Source of the DNA: Himantopus leucocephalus
Lineage: Eukaryota; Chordata; Aves; Charadriiformes; Recurvirostridae
Direction of reading: 5' to 3'
DNA: 64,000 bases
Assembly: GCA_003993805.1 (NCBI GenBank)
Contig: RSEF01000001.1
Span: 178,806,023-178,870,022 of the forward strand
Position numbers and translations under genes: made by a program. The notes beneath the pieces were generated by a model, which ran no database searches, was not told the origin of the DNA, and worked only from the letters and a program-made list of their open reading frames with translations. Below are positions 61,461-64,000 of this stretch, piece after piece. Every line of letters begins with the position of its first letter. Within the stretch, counting starts at the first letter, position 1.

Positions 61461-64000
61461 GTAAGTTTGTAACTAACTTGACAAAGTTCTGACTCAAAAA
61501 TGAAAATAAATTAAATTGAGATAAATACAAGAAAAATAGTGTAAACTAACTGTTTAGAAAAAATAATAATAGGTCAGTATTTTTTGTCTGTTTACTGTAT
61601 TCTACATGACTATGATACCAGTGTTAACCGTATTCAACTGTTTGCTACTAATGTTTAGCATGAAATAATATGAGCAACAATTTTGGTTCTCCAGTTCCTA
61701 AACTGTAAATGTAGCTAAACACATCTAGCCGACAGTTAGAGACTACTGCTGCGAAGAGTTCAATCCATGTTAGCTAAAGGAGAAAGGGAGCACTCAATGT
61801 CTAAGGAATCCAAAGTTATTTTTGAAAATTCCTTCATAATGGAATAGATGATACTTATCTGTTTCTATTGATATTTTCTCCCTGCGTAACCCCTGCCCCC
61901 ATCACTTCAAATGCGTGGGAGCAGTATAATGAACTCCATAAAAATGTTTACTTGTTGCAGAGAAGTCTAGACAGAAGCAACAGTATTTTAAATTACTCGT
62001 CTGCTGCATTCTTTCTCTATTAGAGAGGTATCATTTCTCTGTTTAAGCTAGAGTCTTGGAGGGATTTTCATAAAGGCTTCTTCCTAGGTTCCCACTGTAG
62101 TCAGTAAAGAGAAAGTAACTCATTTCTGGAATGGTTCCGAAGGACAGAACTGCTGAAATACCCAGTGAAAACACTTTCTAGTCAGTTAAATGCCCTTATA
62201 ATACAAATACACTGTAGATCAAATTGGCCATCTTATCCCTATTTGCCAAACCTGATGTAGTTACTCTATCTTAAGACAGATGACTTTGGGAGGGTGAAGC
62301 AAGCCCTATATCTCTTCATTTGGTATTGCCTTTTTGGATACTTACCAGATAGTTCTGCTTATCTCAAGTAGTGCAGCTCTAGACTATGGTATAGAAGGGG
62401 CTTATCTCCACTTCTGTTGTCAGTACCGTGCAGTGAAATATTTCTGGTACAAACTGAATTTTTTAGCCCTTTCTTCAGTTGCTGTGCTATTAGAAGCTTT
62501 AGCCCTGTTCCCTTCATGATGTTATCAGACTCGCTGTATACAGAAAACGAAGTTAGAAATTTGAAGAAATTTTGCAGGATGTAGGTAGTCTTTGTGTGTT
62601 CTGTCTGGTGACAGAAACTTGTGCTTTTAAAATAAGATAACTCTTCATCTTTGACCATTGTTATATAAAGAGAATGTTGTCTTTCTGGATAGTGGTGGCG
62701 TAGTTGAACTGCCAAGTAGGAAGCTAAATCCAGAACTGCTGTTCCTCACAAGCTTGCCAGTCAACTGTGCTTCTTGGATTTAGTTGCATTGGATAAATGG
62801 ATTGGCAGGATCCCTTCTGAATGGCCAAAGACCATGAACATATTAAAGGCTGGTTCTTGTCAGTAGTTACAGATTTAGCACTAACTGATCATCTCTGCAC
62901 CTCATGCCTATGCAGCGTTGTTTTCAAGATTTTTCTTGGATTTTAAACAGCTTCTACTCGAAGCATTAAGTGAGATTTATCTGCCTTTGAAAAGCATAAT
63001 GGGTTTTTGCATGTCTTTTACTGATGCCTCTAGACAGTCTTTGAAGCAGGCCAGGGTTGACCAGCAGAGCATTGTTTCTTGTTCTGAGTCACTGAGGTAC
63101 AGAAAGGCACTCCAGCTTGATAGCAGGAAATTGTGTATTTACTGAAAAATGTAGCTAAAGAGGGAAAGATAAAATCAGCTTCATATCTTTAGGTTATCAG
63201 ACTTTGTTTACTGGCAAAGTGGGATGGTTTTGGGTTTTGTTTTTTGGTTGTTTCCTTTTTTTTGTGTGGTTTGGTTTGGCATTTTTTTTTTCTTCATGTG
63301 CTTTTCAATGCATCCCCATGCTACCAGTGCAGAATAAGCACACTGATCATTTTTGCACTGGTATGTCTGAAGGCAGATGTGCGTATTGTCAGGAAAATGT
63401 GAGTTTCCATTTAAAGCCTTATAAGAGGGCAGATTGAAAAGCCCATCGCTACTGGACATTCTGAGCAGGAGAACTTGTGTGCATCAGTTTATTTTCTAAG
63501 AACCAGGGTATTTTAGTCTGTACAGTGATTGGCGCTTTCTCTTAATATGCTTGGTAGAGGCAGGAAGGGCCTTAAATTAAGAATAAGATGAAGTAACCAA
63601 AAAAATTGTTATTTATACCCTGCACTTACTACAAATGATAATTGAGTAATTAAAAAAGTCATTGTTGAGCAACTGGAAGGAAATTACTTCTACCAGTTAA
63701 GTATTAAATGTTATAGCATTTTAAGTATGAAACATTAATGCATGTTTACTGCAGCCCAGTAGTTTGAGCCTTATGCTGTTTCTAAGCTGGCGTCATGTTT
63801 TGATCACTTCTATTTGAACTACTGTTAACTTTTGATTTTGTGGTTTAGTATCTTTTTTTTTTTTTAAAGGAGGTCTAAAAGTCTTCCATGTGGGTGCAGT
63901 GTGTTTTGGCTTTAGAAATGCAGTGCTGAAGAGAGTGACTTTTACATTGAAAACACATACATGGACATCAGTTGTGGGTGTAGCACCTTGGATTCTTCCC
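61461..64000 (+). other. Start of the second intron
   Basis: The sequence begins gtaagtttgt after exon 2 and stays AT-rich to the window end. There are T-rich and GT-rich stretches near 63230-63295. I found no further exon with both splice signals, so the next exon is probably outside the window. Confidence 0.5.

Noticed and set aside
1..64000. CRISPR arrays, operons, tRNA or rRNA genes
   Set aside because: No regularly spaced direct repeats, bacterial-type gene packing or recognisable structured RNA gene was seen; the window is vertebrate DNA.

Overview
This window is vertebrate nuclear DNA, almost certainly from a bird. It is AT-rich and gene-poor. It carries many 5'-truncated CR1 retrotransposons, the dominant bird LINE, and two long terminal repeats of types common in bird genomes. 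There is no sign of dense bacterial-type coding. Nearly all the short open frames are chance frames, frames inside transposon relics, or frames opposite a GC-rich promoter.

Layout. Positions 1 to about 34.4 kb look intergenic: AT-rich sequence with minus-strand CR1 copies at 7.7-9.2 kb (plus an older fragment to 9.3 kb), 11.0-12.4 kb and 33.5-34.4 kb, and a minus-strand solo LTR at 10.1-10.85 kb. A strong CpG island spans about 34.46-36.67 kb. It holds the 5' end of the one gene I can support, on the plus strand. Coding exon 1 is 35131-35444 and ends in a good splice donor. A matching 76-base exon lies 26 kb downstream at 61385-61460, between a strong acceptor and a consensus donor, and it joins exon 1 in frame. 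The roughly 26 kb first intron contains another minus-strand solo LTR (44.2-44.8 kb), two CR1 copies meeting in opposite orientation (47.26-48.57 kb), and the longest CR1 copy (53.7-56.0 kb), which keeps part of its endonuclease region. The gene continues beyond the right edge.

The gene. The 130 residues visible start with Ala, Ser and Phe runs and a Gly/Pro/Ala-rich linker. A non-repetitive block ending in a Tyr/Arg-rich helix-like segment follows, then a very basic Lys/Arg segment that looks like a nuclear localisation signal. I could not name the gene with confidence. Its promoter carries a perfect palindromic NRF1-type motif and a CTCF-type motif just upstream of the start codon.

Sequence quality. 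There are eight single-base Ns. Four sit exactly between two near-identical tandem copies (110, 142, 125 and 37 bases). This is the signature of contig ends that overlapped but were not merged, so these duplications are probably assembly errors.
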